Of a stretch of 64,000 nucleotides of DNA, positions 17,104 to 25,473 are shown in pieces. Positions within the stretch are counted from its first letter, which is position 1. Every line of letters starts with the position of its first letter. Below the pieces are notes generated by a model. The model ran no database searches. It was not told the DNA's origin and saw nothing but the letters and a program-made list of their open reading frames with translations. This stretch comes from Campylobacteraceae bacterium (GTDB taxonomy: Bacteria > Campylobacterota > Campylobacteria > Campylobacterales > Arcobacteraceae): assembly GCA_013215945.1 (NCBI GenBank), contig JABSOM010000004.1, positions 124,001-188,000 of the forward strand, given 5' to 3'. The translations under genes and the position numbers were made by a program.

Positions 17104-18144
17104 ATGACTAAGTCACTTCGTAGTATTCACAAATATTTGTCCTTAGCGGTATTTATACCCATTATAATTATTTCATTAAGCGGATCTATTCTTGTTTATA
17201 AATATGAAGTTGACAACATTTTAATGCCTAAAGTAACAAAAGTACAGATAAAAAAGAAACAACTTTCTTATGAAAAATTAAAAAAAATAGTGAATCAAAG
17301 CCAGCCTAGGCACGAAATTGTAGGCTGGTTAATTCCCACTAAAAAAGATCAAGCTCACAGAGTTTATTTAATCAAACACCATACGAAAATATGGGAATCT
17401 CTTTACTTAAACCCTTATACAGGTGAATTACTAGACGTATTAAAAAACCATGATTCTTATTTTAGCGATATTATAGTAGAACTTCATGCAAATTTTCTTC
17501 TGGAAAAAAAGGGGTTATATTTGCTTTTACTTGTTGGGATTTTTTATTGTTTTATAGCCATAAGTGGCATTATTATTTATAAAAACTTTTGGAAAAACTT
17601 TTTTATACTCAGATTTAATAAAAACCTTTTAGTATATTTTAAAGATTTTCATAAAATGATTGGGATTCTATCTTCTCCACTTATCTTAATCATAGCGATA
17701 ATAGGCAGTTATTGGAGTATTAATTCCATATTAAAAAAAGAAATTCCTTATCATGTCAAAGAAAATTTATATAATAAAAATCTTTCACTTGATACCTTAC
17801 ATCAAGAAGCAAAAAATAGTATAAAAGATTTTAAACTTACCTATATCAGTTTTCCATATAAAGGAAAAAAACAGCTCAGCTATTATGGAGAAATAAAATC
17901 TCAAAACATTATTCATAATCAGTATTCAAGCAGCATTATTTTTGACAAACACACAGGAAATATTATAAGAGTATCTAATGTCAATGATTTATCAATATAC
18001 CACAAGTTTCTAGGAAGTTTGAGAAAACTTCATTTTGGTTATTATAATGAAGGCACAAAATTATTTTGGTTTTTTCTTGGATTAAGTCCACTCTTGTTAA
18101 GTATTACAGGTATTACTTTAATGTATAAAAAAAGAAAAAAATAG
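17104..18144 (+). CDS. PepSY-domain inner-membrane protein (PiuB-like)
   Basis: 346 residues with four membrane helices (about 13-35, 140-160, 190-212, 320-342) and PepSY-type periplasmic regions. It starts in the usual way, SLRSIHKYLSLAVFIPIIII, and has the HGYYNEG/KLFWFFLGLSP-like C-terminal part (here LHFGYYNEGTKLFWFFLG). Such proteins accompany siderophore receptors and are implicated in iron release or reduction at the membrane. It lies 3 bp after the receptor stop with no strong ribosome-binding site, so it is probably coupled. Confidence 0.82.
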   Translation: MTKSLRSIHKYLSLAVFIPIIIISLSGSILVYKYEVDNILMPKVTKVQIKKKQLSYEKLKKIVNQSQPRHEIVGWLIPTKKDQAHRVYLIKHHTKIWESLYLNPYTGELLDVLKNHDSYFSDIIVELHANFLLEKKGLYLLLLVGIFYCFIAISGIIIYKNFWKNFFILRFNKNLLVYFKDFHKMIGILSSPLILIIAIIGSYWSINSILKKEIPYHVKENLYNKNLSLDTLHQEAKNSIKDFKLTYISFPYKGKKQLSYYGEIKSQNIIHNQYSSSIIFDKHTGNIIRVSNVNDLSIYHKFLGSLRKLHFGYYNEGTKLFWFFLGLSPLLLSITGITLMYKKRKK

Positions 18145-18154
18145 TTATTTTCTA

Positions 18155-18177
18155 TTCATTAAAGTGAGAGTAATGAA
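18155..18177 (+). terminator. Weak hairpin after the PepSY gene
   Basis: TTCATTA, a 9-base spacer and TAATGAA form a 7-bp stem 11 bp after the stop. There is no clear T-run, so termination is uncertain. Confidence 0.35.
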
Positions 18178-18239
18178 ATACCAAGTAGTAAATAATATAT
18201 ATTGTATTTCGTTTATATAAAAAGTCTTTTTATATTCCT

Positions 18240-18848
18240 CTATATAACACTAGGTACAAGGGAGAGTACTAATATTATTGCCATAATAACATTAAAGCGT
18301 TTTATACCCTTAGGACTTTTAATAAGTTTTTTAAGAACTACTCCACCTATAGCCCAAGAATTTGCGGAAACAAGCACCGTTAAAAAGAAGATGATACTTA
18401 TTATTATGATTTGTATACTTGCATACTCAACAGATGTAACATATACAGACATACCCGTAATAATTTTAATCCAGTTTTTTGGATTTAGCCATTGAAACAA
18501 TACAATAGGCAAAAACTTCATGGGTTGAGAGTCTTCATCCTTTTTTTTGAATTCTGGACTTGAATTTGCAATTTTCCAAGCTAAAAAAAGTAAATAGGCA
18601 ATTCCTATGACTTTTAATACGTCCAAAGCAGAAGGATAGATTTTAAAAAACTCTCCTAATCCAAGCCCCACAAAAATAGTCATTAAAGGAAAACCAAGAA
18701 CAACGCCTAACATATGAGGAACAGTTCTTCTGTATCCAAATGTTAAACCAGAAGATAAAAGCATGATATTGTTAGGCCCTGGCGTAATAGAGCTTGCAAA
18801 AGAGAACATAAAAATTGATATTAAGATTGTTAGAGTAAATGTTTCCAT
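18240..18848 (-). CDS. LysE/RhtB-family amino-acid exporter
   Basis: 202 residues and about six hydrophobic helices. The family signature SSITPGPNNIMLLSSGLTFG sits in the first helices and QWLNPKNWIKIITG in the middle. The family exports amino acids such as threonine, homoserine or lysine; the substrate here is not evident. AAGGAAA precedes the ATG. It is convergent with the PepSY gene and follows the methyltransferase gene by 29 bp. Confidence 0.87.
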   Translation of the reverse strand: METFTLTILISIFMFSFASSITPGPNNIMLLSSGLTFGYRRTVPHMLGVVLGFPLMTIFVGLGLGEFFKIYPSALDVLKVIGIAYLLFLAWKIANSSPEFKKKDEDSQPMKFLPIVLFQWLNPKNWIKIITGMSVYVTSVEYASIQIIIISIIFFLTVLVSANSWAIGGVVLKKLIKSPKGIKRFNVIMAIILVLSLVPSVI

Positions 18849-18877
18849 AATACTATTTCCTTAAATATTTTCTAGGT

Positions 18878-19573
18878 TTATATCTTTTTAGCGATAAAGA
18901 TATATTTATCCGCATCTTCATCACTGTGAAGATTAAAATTAATTATTTGCTCTATTTTGAAACCACAAGAACTTAATAGAGTTTTTAAATAATCTAAAGC
19001 ATGATAGTATTGGGTAATACTGTCTTGTTCTTTAGTATAGGTATTGTTTTTAGTTTTTGAAAACAGTGTCATATCTGTTTTTAATTCATTGTTTTCAAAA
19101 ATTGCATCTATGGCTATAAATTTATCTTTTTGATTAATGTTTAAAGAACCTTGAGCTATTTCTTCAAAACCAAAAAGGGTATTAACATCAAAGATAAAAT
19201 ATCCATTAGGGTTTAATATTTTGTGGGTATTTTTTAAAAAGTCTTCTAAAGAGGTTTTTGGAATATAATTAAGCACATCAAAAATAGCTGTTGCACAAGC
19301 AAAAGTATCTTCTACTTCTTTTACATCTATGGCATCTGCACGTAAGTTAAAACTTTGGCAGACTTTTATTTGTTCTACACTTAAATCTATTCCATACACT
19401 TCTATACCATTGGCTAAAAGATGCATCATAAATGCACCTTGACCACAACCAATATCGATAATATCGTTTAAATTCTTTTCAAAAATAAGACCTAAAAAAG
19501 CTGAGTGTAATTCTTTTACTTCCTCTTCTAATTCTAAATAAGGTTCAATTTTTGAATATAAATCCAATCCCAC
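18878..19573 (-). CDS. SAM-dependent class I methyltransferase
   Basis: 231 residues. Motif I is IIDIGCGQGAFMMHLLANG (near residue 39), followed by the acidic loop EVYGIDLS. Later motifs are ATAIFDVLNYIP and NPNGYFIFDVNTLFGF, typical of Methyltransf_11/25 proteins. The acceptor is unknown. It starts with GTG overlapping the hisG stop (TAGTG), so it is coupled to hisG. Confidence 0.8.
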   Translation of the reverse strand: MGLDLYSKIEPYLELEEEVKELHSAFLGLIFEKNLNDIIDIGCGQGAFMMHLLANGIEVYGIDLSVEQIKVCQSFNLRADAIDVKEVEDTFACATAIFDVLNYIPKTSLEDFLKNTHKILNPNGYFIFDVNTLFGFEEIAQGSLNINQKDKFIAIDAIFENNELKTDMTLFSKTKNNTYTKEQDSITQYYHALDYLKTLLSSCGFKIEQIINFNLHSDEDADKYIFIAKKI

Positions 19574-20181
19574 TATAAAACAGCTTCTATTTTCTCTTTT
19601 AATGAAAAAATCGCTGCTTTTTTTGAGTAATAAGCATTTTTATTTACAATTAAATGAGCAGACGTTTCCATAATAGTAGCCCCTACTTCTAAACCGTTTT
19701 GTTTCATTGTTGCACCTGTTTCAACAATATCAACAATACAATCAGCAAGTCCAACCAAAGGTGCTAATTCAATAGAACCATAAAGTTTAATAATTTCTAC
19801 TGCCATTGCTTTTTTTTCAAAGTATTTTTTAGCAATTACTTCATGTTTTGTTGCTACTTTTATAATACTCTTACTCCAATCCAGTTCTTCTCCCGCTCGA
19901 AGACCAATTGCAACCTTACATTTACCTAATTGTAAATCTAGTAGTTTAATTAAATCGTATTCTTTTTCTTCTAAAACATCTAATCCAACTACTCCTAAAT
20001 CAGCAGCACCATGCATAACATAGGTTGGCACATCTTGATTTCTTACATTTAAAAATGTAAATCCCGCTTTTACTAAAATTAGTTTCCTGTCTTCAAATAC
20101 AAATTTTTCTCCAAAAGCTTTTTCAAACTTCTCTAGAGTATCTTGTGCTATTCGTCCCTTAGGTAATGCAATTGTTAGCAT
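19573..20181 (-). CDS. hisG: ATP phosphoribosyltransferase, short form
   Basis: 202 residues. It catalyses the first step of histidine synthesis, joining ATP and PRPP. Landmarks are LTIALPKGRIAQDTLE at the start, GAADLGVVGLDVLEE and ADCIVDIVETGATMKQNGL (PRPP loop). It lacks the C-terminal regulatory domain of the long form, so it should need HisZ, which is not in this window. It overlaps the 3' end of coaX by 23 bp. Confidence 0.93.
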   Translation of the reverse strand: MLTIALPKGRIAQDTLEKFEKAFGEKFVFEDRKLILVKAGFTFLNVRNQDVPTYVMHGAADLGVVGLDVLEEKEYDLIKLLDLQLGKCKVAIGLRAGEELDWSKSIIKVATKHEVIAKKYFEKKAMAVEIIKLYGSIELAPLVGLADCIVDIVETGATMKQNGLEVGATIMETSAHLIVNKNAYYSKKAAIFSLKEKIEAVL

Positions 20182-20785
20182 TAATAAGTCCTTTCATATT
20201 GTTAAAAATTAAATGTTCATCGTAGGTACACGTAGGAAAAAAAGAAGAAAGTTCTTTTGCATCCCCACCAGTAATTATGATTTGTTTGTTTTTTGCAAAC
20301 TCTTTTATGGGTAAAATAATTGCTTTTAATATCCCATAAGAGATTGCTTCTTGCGTACTTAATGGGATTTTATCTAAATCTTGCTTTAAATTTAAATCAT
20401 AGTTTAAAACAGGAGATATAGTAGGATATAAATCATGGAGTTTTTTTAAACCTGGAAGAATAAAACCACCTCTGTGAATTCCATTTTCCATTAAATCTAC
20501 TTTTATACAAGAACCCGCATCTATTATTACTTCATTTTTGGCATTTAAACACGCCAGTTTTCGATCAAGTCCCAAACCTTTATATCGCGTAGGGAAGTTC
20601 AAATATTTTTCTACATCTATTAATGTATTTGTCGTTTCTTTTAACCTTGCAAGTGCAGTTAAATTAACAGATATATAATAAATAGGCTCATTAAAAACAG
20701 GAAGTGTTTCATTCATATAATATTTTTTAGATTCATTGTTAATTAAAAAATGAAAAGAGGTATTTCCAATATCACATAAAATCAA
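20159..20785 (-). CDS. coaX: Type III pantothenate kinase
   Basis: About 208 residues. It phosphorylates pantothenate in coenzyme A synthesis and belongs to the ASKHA fold. LILCDIGNTSFHF is the phosphate-binding start, GLDRKLACLNAKNEVIIDAG holds the catalytic and pantothenate-binding segment, and RGGFILPGLKKL follows. I chose the TTG at 20785, giving MILCDIGNT as in CoaX relatives. It has GGAGA 8 bp upstream, whereas the in-frame TTG at 20812 lies deep in the upstream gene. It belongs to an overlapping chain with hisG and the methyltransferase. Confidence 0.88.
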   Translation of the reverse strand: MILCDIGNTSFHFLINNESKKYYMNETLPVFNEPIYYISVNLTALARLKETTNTLIDVEKYLNFPTRYKGLGLDRKLACLNAKNEVIIDAGSCIKVDLMENGIHRGGFILPGLKKLHDLYPTISPVLNYDLNLKQDLDKIPLSTQEAISYGILKAIILPIKEFAKNKQIIITGGDAKELSSFFPTCTYDEHLIFNNMKGLINANNCIT

Positions 20786-21104
20786 TTTCAATTCTCCAAT
20801 CATTTTCTTCAAGATATTTTTTAGACTTAGAACAAAGAGGCGAAGATATTAACAAAATTTTCTTTTTAAAATTGTGTTCTTTATATAAAGCCAGATTTTC
20901 ACATAAAATCATAAGTTCATCCGCATTTTTTCTTATAAATCTTGATTTTGCCACTAATATAAAAATAGCATAAAACTCTCTTTTAACACTGGTTGCTGTA
21001 AAAATATCTATTTTTTTTCTTGTACCCAAATCTTTTAGATTAATAGCTTCTATTTTTTTAAATAAAATATTCTTCTCTAAAAAGTAACCTGTTATGTCTT
21101 TCAA
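20772..21104 (-). CDS. Small protein upstream of coaX, possible degenerate PD-(D/E)XK fold
   Basis: 110 residues, starting with TTG. No firm family. Layout: RKKIDIFTA (Asp33), then YAIFILVAKSRF (Lys53), then a helix (NADELMILCENLALYKE), then a strand and helix (KKILLISSPLCSKSKKYLEE). This order resembles a PD-(D/E)XK nuclease-like core in which the Glu of ExK is replaced (VAK). If so it is probably inactive. It overlaps coaX and is likely in its operon. Confidence 0.5.
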   Translation of the reverse strand: MKDITGYFLEKNILFKKIEAINLKDLGTRKKIDIFTATSVKREFYAIFILVAKSRFIRKNADELMILCENLALYKEHNFKKKILLISSPLCSKSKKYLEENDWRIEIDFM

Positions 21105-21161
21105 TATTTTTCCATTTTTTGTGAATTATAGCGTAGTTTGAGAGTTTTTTGAAGGCTTAAG

Positions 21162-21187
21162 AACAAGGAAAATAGTATTTCCTTGTT
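21162..21187 (-). terminator. Hairpin terminator after the haem-binding protein gene
   Basis: AACAAGGAAA and TTTCCTTGTT form a perfect 10-bp stem with a 6-base loop, starting 9 bp beyond the stop of the minus-strand gene. The T-run is better on the plus strand, so it may act in both directions. Confidence 0.6.
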
Positions 21188-21195
21188 TGTTTAAT

Positions 21196-21954
21196 TTATT
21201 TTTTACTTAGGGGATGAGTTGAAGCAAAGTTTTTAGCTATGTTTGTAGCTTCAGGACTACATTTGGGATGTCCCCATCCACTTTTACTTATTTTATTTGT
21301 AATGTCATTTACTATATTATCACTACCATCACTGTTAACTCCACCAGGAATAGTATCAAGTTTTAATGCAGATCTCAGTTTCCATGCAATATTGTGATCC
21401 GCACAAGAGCTGTCTCCACTTACACCTAAAGCCCCAAGAAGTTCGCCACTTTTAGAATATAAAGCCAAGCCTCCACCAAATACATTTACTCCGCCAATTT
21501 TTTTACCTACCATGTAGTCATTTTTCATACCAATAGTTTCATTTGAGCCGCCATATGCAACACTGGTATCTACAGGATTACTGTGTTGAAGTCCAAATAA
21601 ACTTCCCCCATCTTGAGTTGCTGTAAATAAGTTTGCAGTTGAAAGAGATAAGTTTGTTAAACTAAAAGCATTAGCCGTATTTGCTTTTTGAGCTGAAATC
21701 ACTCTACTTCCTGGCCATTGATCTGCTCTTGTTTTTCCTGAAAAAGTTACTACTTTTACTACCCCATCTCTATTAACAAGTGTAGCCCACATGTTTAATG
21801 AAAAACCACCATTGTTTTCTTTTACAATTTTAATTAATTCTTTTTTTACTTCATCATACGTAGGTAAAACTTCCATTGAACTTTTTGCTTCACTTAAACT
21901 AGCTACTAACATTAGTGCTGAAAATATACCTGTGTTAATTTTGTTTTTAATCAT
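21196..21954 (-). CDS. Secreted haem-binding GlcG/HbpS-family protein
   Basis: 252 residues from the ATG at 21954, which has AAGGA just upstream and gives a clear signal peptide (MIKNKINTGIFSALMLVASLSEA). An earlier in-frame ATG (22059) would put a second hydrophobic stretch before it and is less likely. The mature part is a GlcG/HbpS (DUF336) domain: TRADQWPGSRVISAQKANTA, NVFGGGLALYSKSGELLGAL, GDSSCADHNIAWKLR. These proteins bind haem or sense redox state extracellularly. The gene is divergent from an HxlR regulator with a palindrome between them. Confidence 0.82.
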   Translation of the reverse strand: MIKNKINTGIFSALMLVASLSEAKSSMEVLPTYDEVKKELIKIVKENNGGFSLNMWATLVNRDGVVKVVTFSGKTRADQWPGSRVISAQKANTANAFSLTNLSLSTANLFTATQDGGSLFGLQHSNPVDTSVAYGGSNETIGMKNDYMVGKKIGGVNVFGGGLALYSKSGELLGALGVSGDSSCADHNIAWKLRSALKLDTIPGGVNSDGSDNIVNDITNKISKSGWGHPKCSPEATNIAKNFASTHPLSKK

Positions 21955-21994
21955 TTTTTTTCCTTTTTGATTTCTCTTTTTATATGAGAATAAT

Positions 21995-22008
21995 GCTAGA
22001 ATACTAGC
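21995..22008. promoter_or_regulatory. Palindrome between the haem-binding and hxlR genes (possible operator)
   Basis: GCTAG-AATA-CTAGC is a 5-bp inverted repeat about 40 bp before the haem-binding gene start. HxlR-type regulators commonly bind short inverted repeats in a divergent promoter. A second partial dyad (AGTATAC) lies near 22051. Confidence 0.5.
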
Positions 22009-22114
22009 AAAGCATAGTATGTTCGTCAAGAAGTTTACCTTTGGTAGGATAGTATACAAAAGGTTTGATTTGTGCTAAAACAGTGCTTTAATTAAAATAA
22101 AAAAATGAGAATTT

Positions 22115-22459
22115 ATGCCAAATGTAAGACAAAATAAAGTGCATTGCAATAATTATACATCTGAAATTGAAATCACAGTAGAAATATTAAGTGGAAAATG
22201 GATTGTGCTTATACTTTCGCATTTAAGTGAAAAAAAAATAATACGCTTTAATGAGTTCAGAAAAGTATTACCAGATATAACTCAAAAAATGTTATCGCAA
22301 CAGCTAAAAAAACTAGAGCAAAATAAAATAATTTCAAAAAAAATCTACAATGAAGTACCACCAAAAGTAGAATATATGTTAACAAAAGAAGGTGAGAAAC
22401 TTATTCCAATTATGGAAAAAATGCAGCTGTGGGGACAAGAATATTTAAAGAAAGAATAG
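22115..22459 (+). CDS. HxlR-family transcriptional regulator
   Basis: 114 residues, the normal size. The winged helix has the family signature LSGKWIVLILSHLSEKKIIR, then FNEFRKVLPDITQKMLSQQL and a wing ending VPPKVEYMLTKEG. One N-terminal cysteine (Cys11, KVHCNNYTSEIEI) occupies the place where thiol-sensing HxlR members such as YodB and HypR carry their redox Cys. It probably controls the divergent haem-binding gene. Confidence 0.87.
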   Translation: MPNVRQNKVHCNNYTSEIEITVEILSGKWIVLILSHLSEKKIIRFNEFRKVLPDITQKMLSQQLKKLEQNKIISKKIYNEVPPKVEYMLTKEGEKLIPIMEKMQLWGQEYLKKE

Positions 22460-22465
22460 CCCTGA

Positions 22466-23098
22466 CTATTTTTTCTTTATTTCTAAACGTTGAGCTCGCA
22501 CAGTAATATCTGTAATAACCCCATTAAAGTTAAGAATATCTATTACTGTAGATGCGATATCTTTAGCTAATAAATGGGTATTTTCTTTTTCACTTGGTTC
22601 AAAATTCAAAGCATCGAAAAAAGAAGTTTTTGTAAGGTCTGGATTAATAGATGTTACTTTAACATCAGCTCGTCTTAACTCTTCAAATAATGTTAAAGAA
22701 AAGTCCCTTAAACCTGCTTTACTTGCTGTGTACAAAGCAGAAAACTTTGAATGTTTTGTAGCTTCAATGGAAGCTATATTTATAATATGACCTTTTGTTT
22801 TTTTCAAAGATCTTAATAAAAGTGACGTTAAAATAATAGGCGCAGTCAAATTCACATCAATTAATTCTTTTATTTTTGCAACTTCGATTTCTTCATGGGG
22901 TTTAAATATTCCAAAACCAGCACAATTTACTAAAACAGATATATCTTTCGTTTTTAAAAGTTCTTTGATTTCTTTCTCTAAAGATATACTATCTTCTAAT
23001 CTTGATTTTAAACGAATGATTTCATAGTTATTTTCCTCTAAACTCACGCATATTTCTTTTCCAATACCAGAGCTATAACCTGTAACCACTGCTGTCAT
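22466..23098 (-). CDS. Short-chain dehydrogenase/reductase
   Basis: 210 residues. The Rossmann nucleotide motif is TGYSSGIGKEIC near the start, NCAGFGIF follows, and the catalytic Ser-Tyr-Lys set is INIASIEA...YTASKAG. The substrate is unknown. It lies 1 bp after dedA on the same strand, so it is in the operon that runs down from trmD. Confidence 0.85.
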   Translation of the reverse strand: MTAVVTGYSSGIGKEICVSLEENNYEIIRLKSRLEDSISLEKEIKELLKTKDISVLVNCAGFGIFKPHEEIEVAKIKELIDVNLTAPIILTSLLLRSLKKTKGHIINIASIEATKHSKFSALYTASKAGLRDFSLTLFEELRRADVKVTSINPDLTKTSFFDALNFEPSEKENTHLLAKDIASTVIDILNFNGVITDITVRAQRLEIKKK

Positions 23099-23099
23099 T

Positions 23100-23690
23100 T
23101 TAAGCCTTCTTTTTATAGTAAATTAAAACAATTATACTTAAAATAAACAAAAGTGAATAAATAATATAGGAAAGGTATTCTTTAATTAAGTCTTGCTTAT
23201 CACCTATGTAATAACCCAAAAGAGTAAGAATTACAACCCAAATACTAGCACCCAGTGTAGTATAAAAACAAAAAGTAAAAAGGTTCATCTTTGCAAGCCC
23301 TGCAGGAAAAGAAATAAGCTGTCTAATTCCAGGGATCAATCTTCCTGTAAATGTAGATATATGCCCATGACTTAGGAAAAAGTCTTCCATTTTTGTTATA
23401 GTAGCTTCACTAATAAAAGCGTATTTACCAAAACGAATTAATAAAACACGTCCCAGTTTTAATGCAAGAAAATAATTAAATAAAGCCCCTGCTAAACTTC
23501 CCGAAATCCCACAAAATAATACAGCTGCCATATTCATTTCACCTTTATATACTAAATAACCAGCTGGAACCATAACAATCTCAGAAGGAAAAGGGAAAAA
23601 AGTACTTTCTAAAAACATCATAATAAAGATTCCAGCATATCCAAAACTAGAAACTATATCTACAATATAAAGAGCAATATCATGTAACAT
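23100..23690 (-). CDS. DedA-family membrane protein
   Basis: About 196 residues with several hydrophobic helices. The DedA/SNARE-associated core is present: FLESTFFPFPSEIVMVPAGY, then FFLSHGHISTFTGRLIPGIR (conserved Arg) and FPAGLAKMNLFTF. The family are undecaprenyl-phosphate or phospholipid flippase-type transporters. I place the start at the ATG at 23690 (AAGG 6 bp before) rather than the TTG one codon earlier. It overlaps the radical SAM gene. Confidence 0.87.
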   Translation of the reverse strand: MLHDIALYIVDIVSSFGYAGIFIMMFLESTFFPFPSEIVMVPAGYLVYKGEMNMAAVLFCGISGSLAGALFNYFLALKLGRVLLIRFGKYAFISEATITKMEDFFLSHGHISTFTGRLIPGIRQLISFPAGLAKMNLFTFCFYTTLGASIWVVILTLLGYYIGDKQDLIKEYLSYIIYSLLFILSIIVLIYYKKKA

Positions 23691-24930
23691 CAAGAGCCTT
23701 GATTTTAGAATAGTAGGATGTTTTCATTCTGTCTTCCATGTCATCATTCGTAGCATATTCATAACCAAAAACTTCTTTCCATAAAGTATGATTTTCCATA
23801 CATAAATAAAAATACACATCTTCATGCCAAGCTTTAAAGGAATCGTAAGCATGTTTAAACATTTCTCTTTTTACATCTAAAGAATAAGAAACTTTTCCAT
23901 TGGCATTTTCAAAAGGCATTTGTAAAATCTTTGTTTTAAAAGAACGGGCTTGAATTTTTTTAATCACAGGTTTAATAAAAGTTAGTGTTCCAAAAGATAT
24001 CAAAACTACTTTTTTTGAATCAAACATATCAACCACACGTTTGTATACTTCCCCATACTCTTCTAAATAATTCTCATACTGAACAATGGGATGAAAATGA
24101 AAACCAATTAGAACATTTTTATCACTTAAAGCTTTTGCAGCAGCAAGCCTTTTATCTAAACTTGCAGTTAAGTGTTCTTCATTGGTAATAATAGTAGGCG
24201 TACTTAAAGACCAAGTACAAATGATATTTTTAGGAACATCATTTTCTAAAAAATATTTAATATTATTTGATTTTGTTTTAAACTCTAAAATCACATTAGG
24301 GTTTGCACGTGCGAAATCAAAAAGTGCATCTAAAATACCTTCTTTGTTTCCCCACATTAAAGAATCAGAACTTTGTCCTGTTCCAATGTGATACATTTTA
24401 GAAGGGTCCAGTTTAAGTGAGAGTAAGTTCTTTTTAAAATTCTCATCAAAACCAATTTTATTTTGATTGTAAAAAGATTGAATGGAACAATACGAACAAT
24501 CAAAACCACAGGACTGTACGGCATCAAGAGTCATTAAATTACAGCATCGTGTACCTGAACTTGCTACAGGACAGGCCCCAAGTGCAGAAGTATCACTTTT
24601 AAATTTAGTAAAAGATACTTTCCTTACATCTTTTTTATACAAGTCTTTTGAAAAGTTACTGTACGAATTGGGTTTGTTTTTCAAAGCTGTCCAAACTCCC
24701 CTTATATGATTAAAGGCTTCTTTTTTAGAAGAATATTCATCTTTGAAAATATTAACAATATTATCTTCATTCCATAAAACAAAATCGATTGAGAAATCAA
24801 TTATTTGTTTTAATTCTTGATAAGAAAATTTGTATTCCAAGAATTTTTCTTTGACAAACGTTTGGTTGTCTAAACTTAGATTTTTATAATTTGTTTTTAA
24901 AATATGTTCATTAAATTTGTTCAAACTCAT
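23680..24930 (-). CDS. Spore photoproduct lyase-like radical SAM protein
   Basis: About 416 residues. The radical SAM cluster motif CX3CX2C is CGFDCSYC, preceded by further cysteines (CPVASSGTRCCNL). Downstream blocks are IGTGQSSDSL, LEFKTKSNN and LIGFHFHPIVQYENYLEEYG. These fit the SplB/spore photoproduct lyase family, which repairs thymine dimers using SAM and 4Fe-4S. There is no sporulation gene here, so the substrate may differ. I chose the ATG at 24930, which makes an ATGA overlap with the upstream gene. Confidence 0.78.
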   Translation of the reverse strand: MSLNKFNEHILKTNYKNLSLDNQTFVKEKFLEYKFSYQELKQIIDFSIDFVLWNEDNIVNIFKDEYSSKKEAFNHIRGVWTALKNKPNSYSNFSKDLYKKDVRKVSFTKFKSDTSALGACPVASSGTRCCNLMTLDAVQSCGFDCSYCSIQSFYNQNKIGFDENFKKNLLSLKLDPSKMYHIGTGQSSDSLMWGNKEGILDALFDFARANPNVILEFKTKSNNIKYFLENDVPKNIICTWSLSTPTIITNEEHLTASLDKRLAAAKALSDKNVLIGFHFHPIVQYENYLEEYGEVYKRVVDMFDSKKVVLISFGTLTFIKPVIKKIQARSFKTKILQMPFENANGKVSYSLDVKREMFKHAYDSFKAWHEDVYFYLCMENHTLWKEVFGYEYATNDDMEDRMKTSYYSKIKALDVT

Positions 24931-25457
24931 AATAGGTGTTTCCATTCTTTAAAGGTATTTTGTATCAATTGTATTACAAAAGATTTTGTAGGTATTTGTT
25001 CTTCTAAATGATCAGAGACCACTTTTATTATATAGATATCTTCTAGGTGAAAAGAAGCTATTTCATCAAAATATTGGCTTTCCATATCCACTAAAACGGT
25101 AGAAATTTGATTTTTATTAGTACATATTGTATCTAATGTTGTAATTCTTGCATGGTTTAAGTTTTCAAGTTTTTTATTCGTACAAAAAAGACTTCCAATT
25201 TTTATATTTTCATCTACACATCCTGCAATACCTAAATTAATAGCTTTTGATATTTGATAGTTTTTAAATATATATTTTAAAGTATTTTGTGTATTAATTT
25301 TACCTACGCCAGAAATCACTATTACTAGTGTATCATTGCTGTATATTTTAATGTGTGTTGCTTGGTTTGGTTTTGTTCTATCAAGTGATAGTTTGTAATA
25401 GTTAATAAGTGCTTGTGCCTCACAAAGTAAGGCACAATGAATTAATGTTTTAAACAT
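24927..25457 (-). CDS. Short nucleoside-phosphorylase/MTAN-like protein
   Basis: 176 residues, shorter than the usual 230 of MTA/SAH nucleosidases. Landmarks are the N-terminal LIHCALLCEAQALI, VISGVGKINTQNT, INLGIAGCVDENIKIGSLF and STVLVDMESQYFDEIA, which match the phosphorylase superfamily including the DMES nucleoside-binding motif. Function is uncertain; hydrolysis of a SAM-derived nucleoside would suit its radical SAM neighbour. It lies 16 bp after rplS. Confidence 0.65.
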   Translation of the reverse strand: MFKTLIHCALLCEAQALINYYKLSLDRTKPNQATHIKIYSNDTLVIVISGVGKINTQNTLKYIFKNYQISKAINLGIAGCVDENIKIGSLFCTNKKLENLNHARITTLDTICTNKNQISTVLVDMESQYFDEIASFHLEDIYIIKVVSDHLEEQIPTKSFVIQLIQNTFKEWKHLL

Positions 25458-25473
25458 TAAAAGTGTGTTAAGA

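Noticed and set aside
13168-18144. FecI/FecR/receptor unit considered as a mobile or newly acquired island
   Set aside because: No integrase, tRNA or direct-repeat borders were seen, and base composition resembles the neighbours.
18202-18495. 97-codon plus-strand frame of hydrophobic residues
   Set aside because: It lies almost entirely antisense to the well-supported LysE exporter gene and has no family features.
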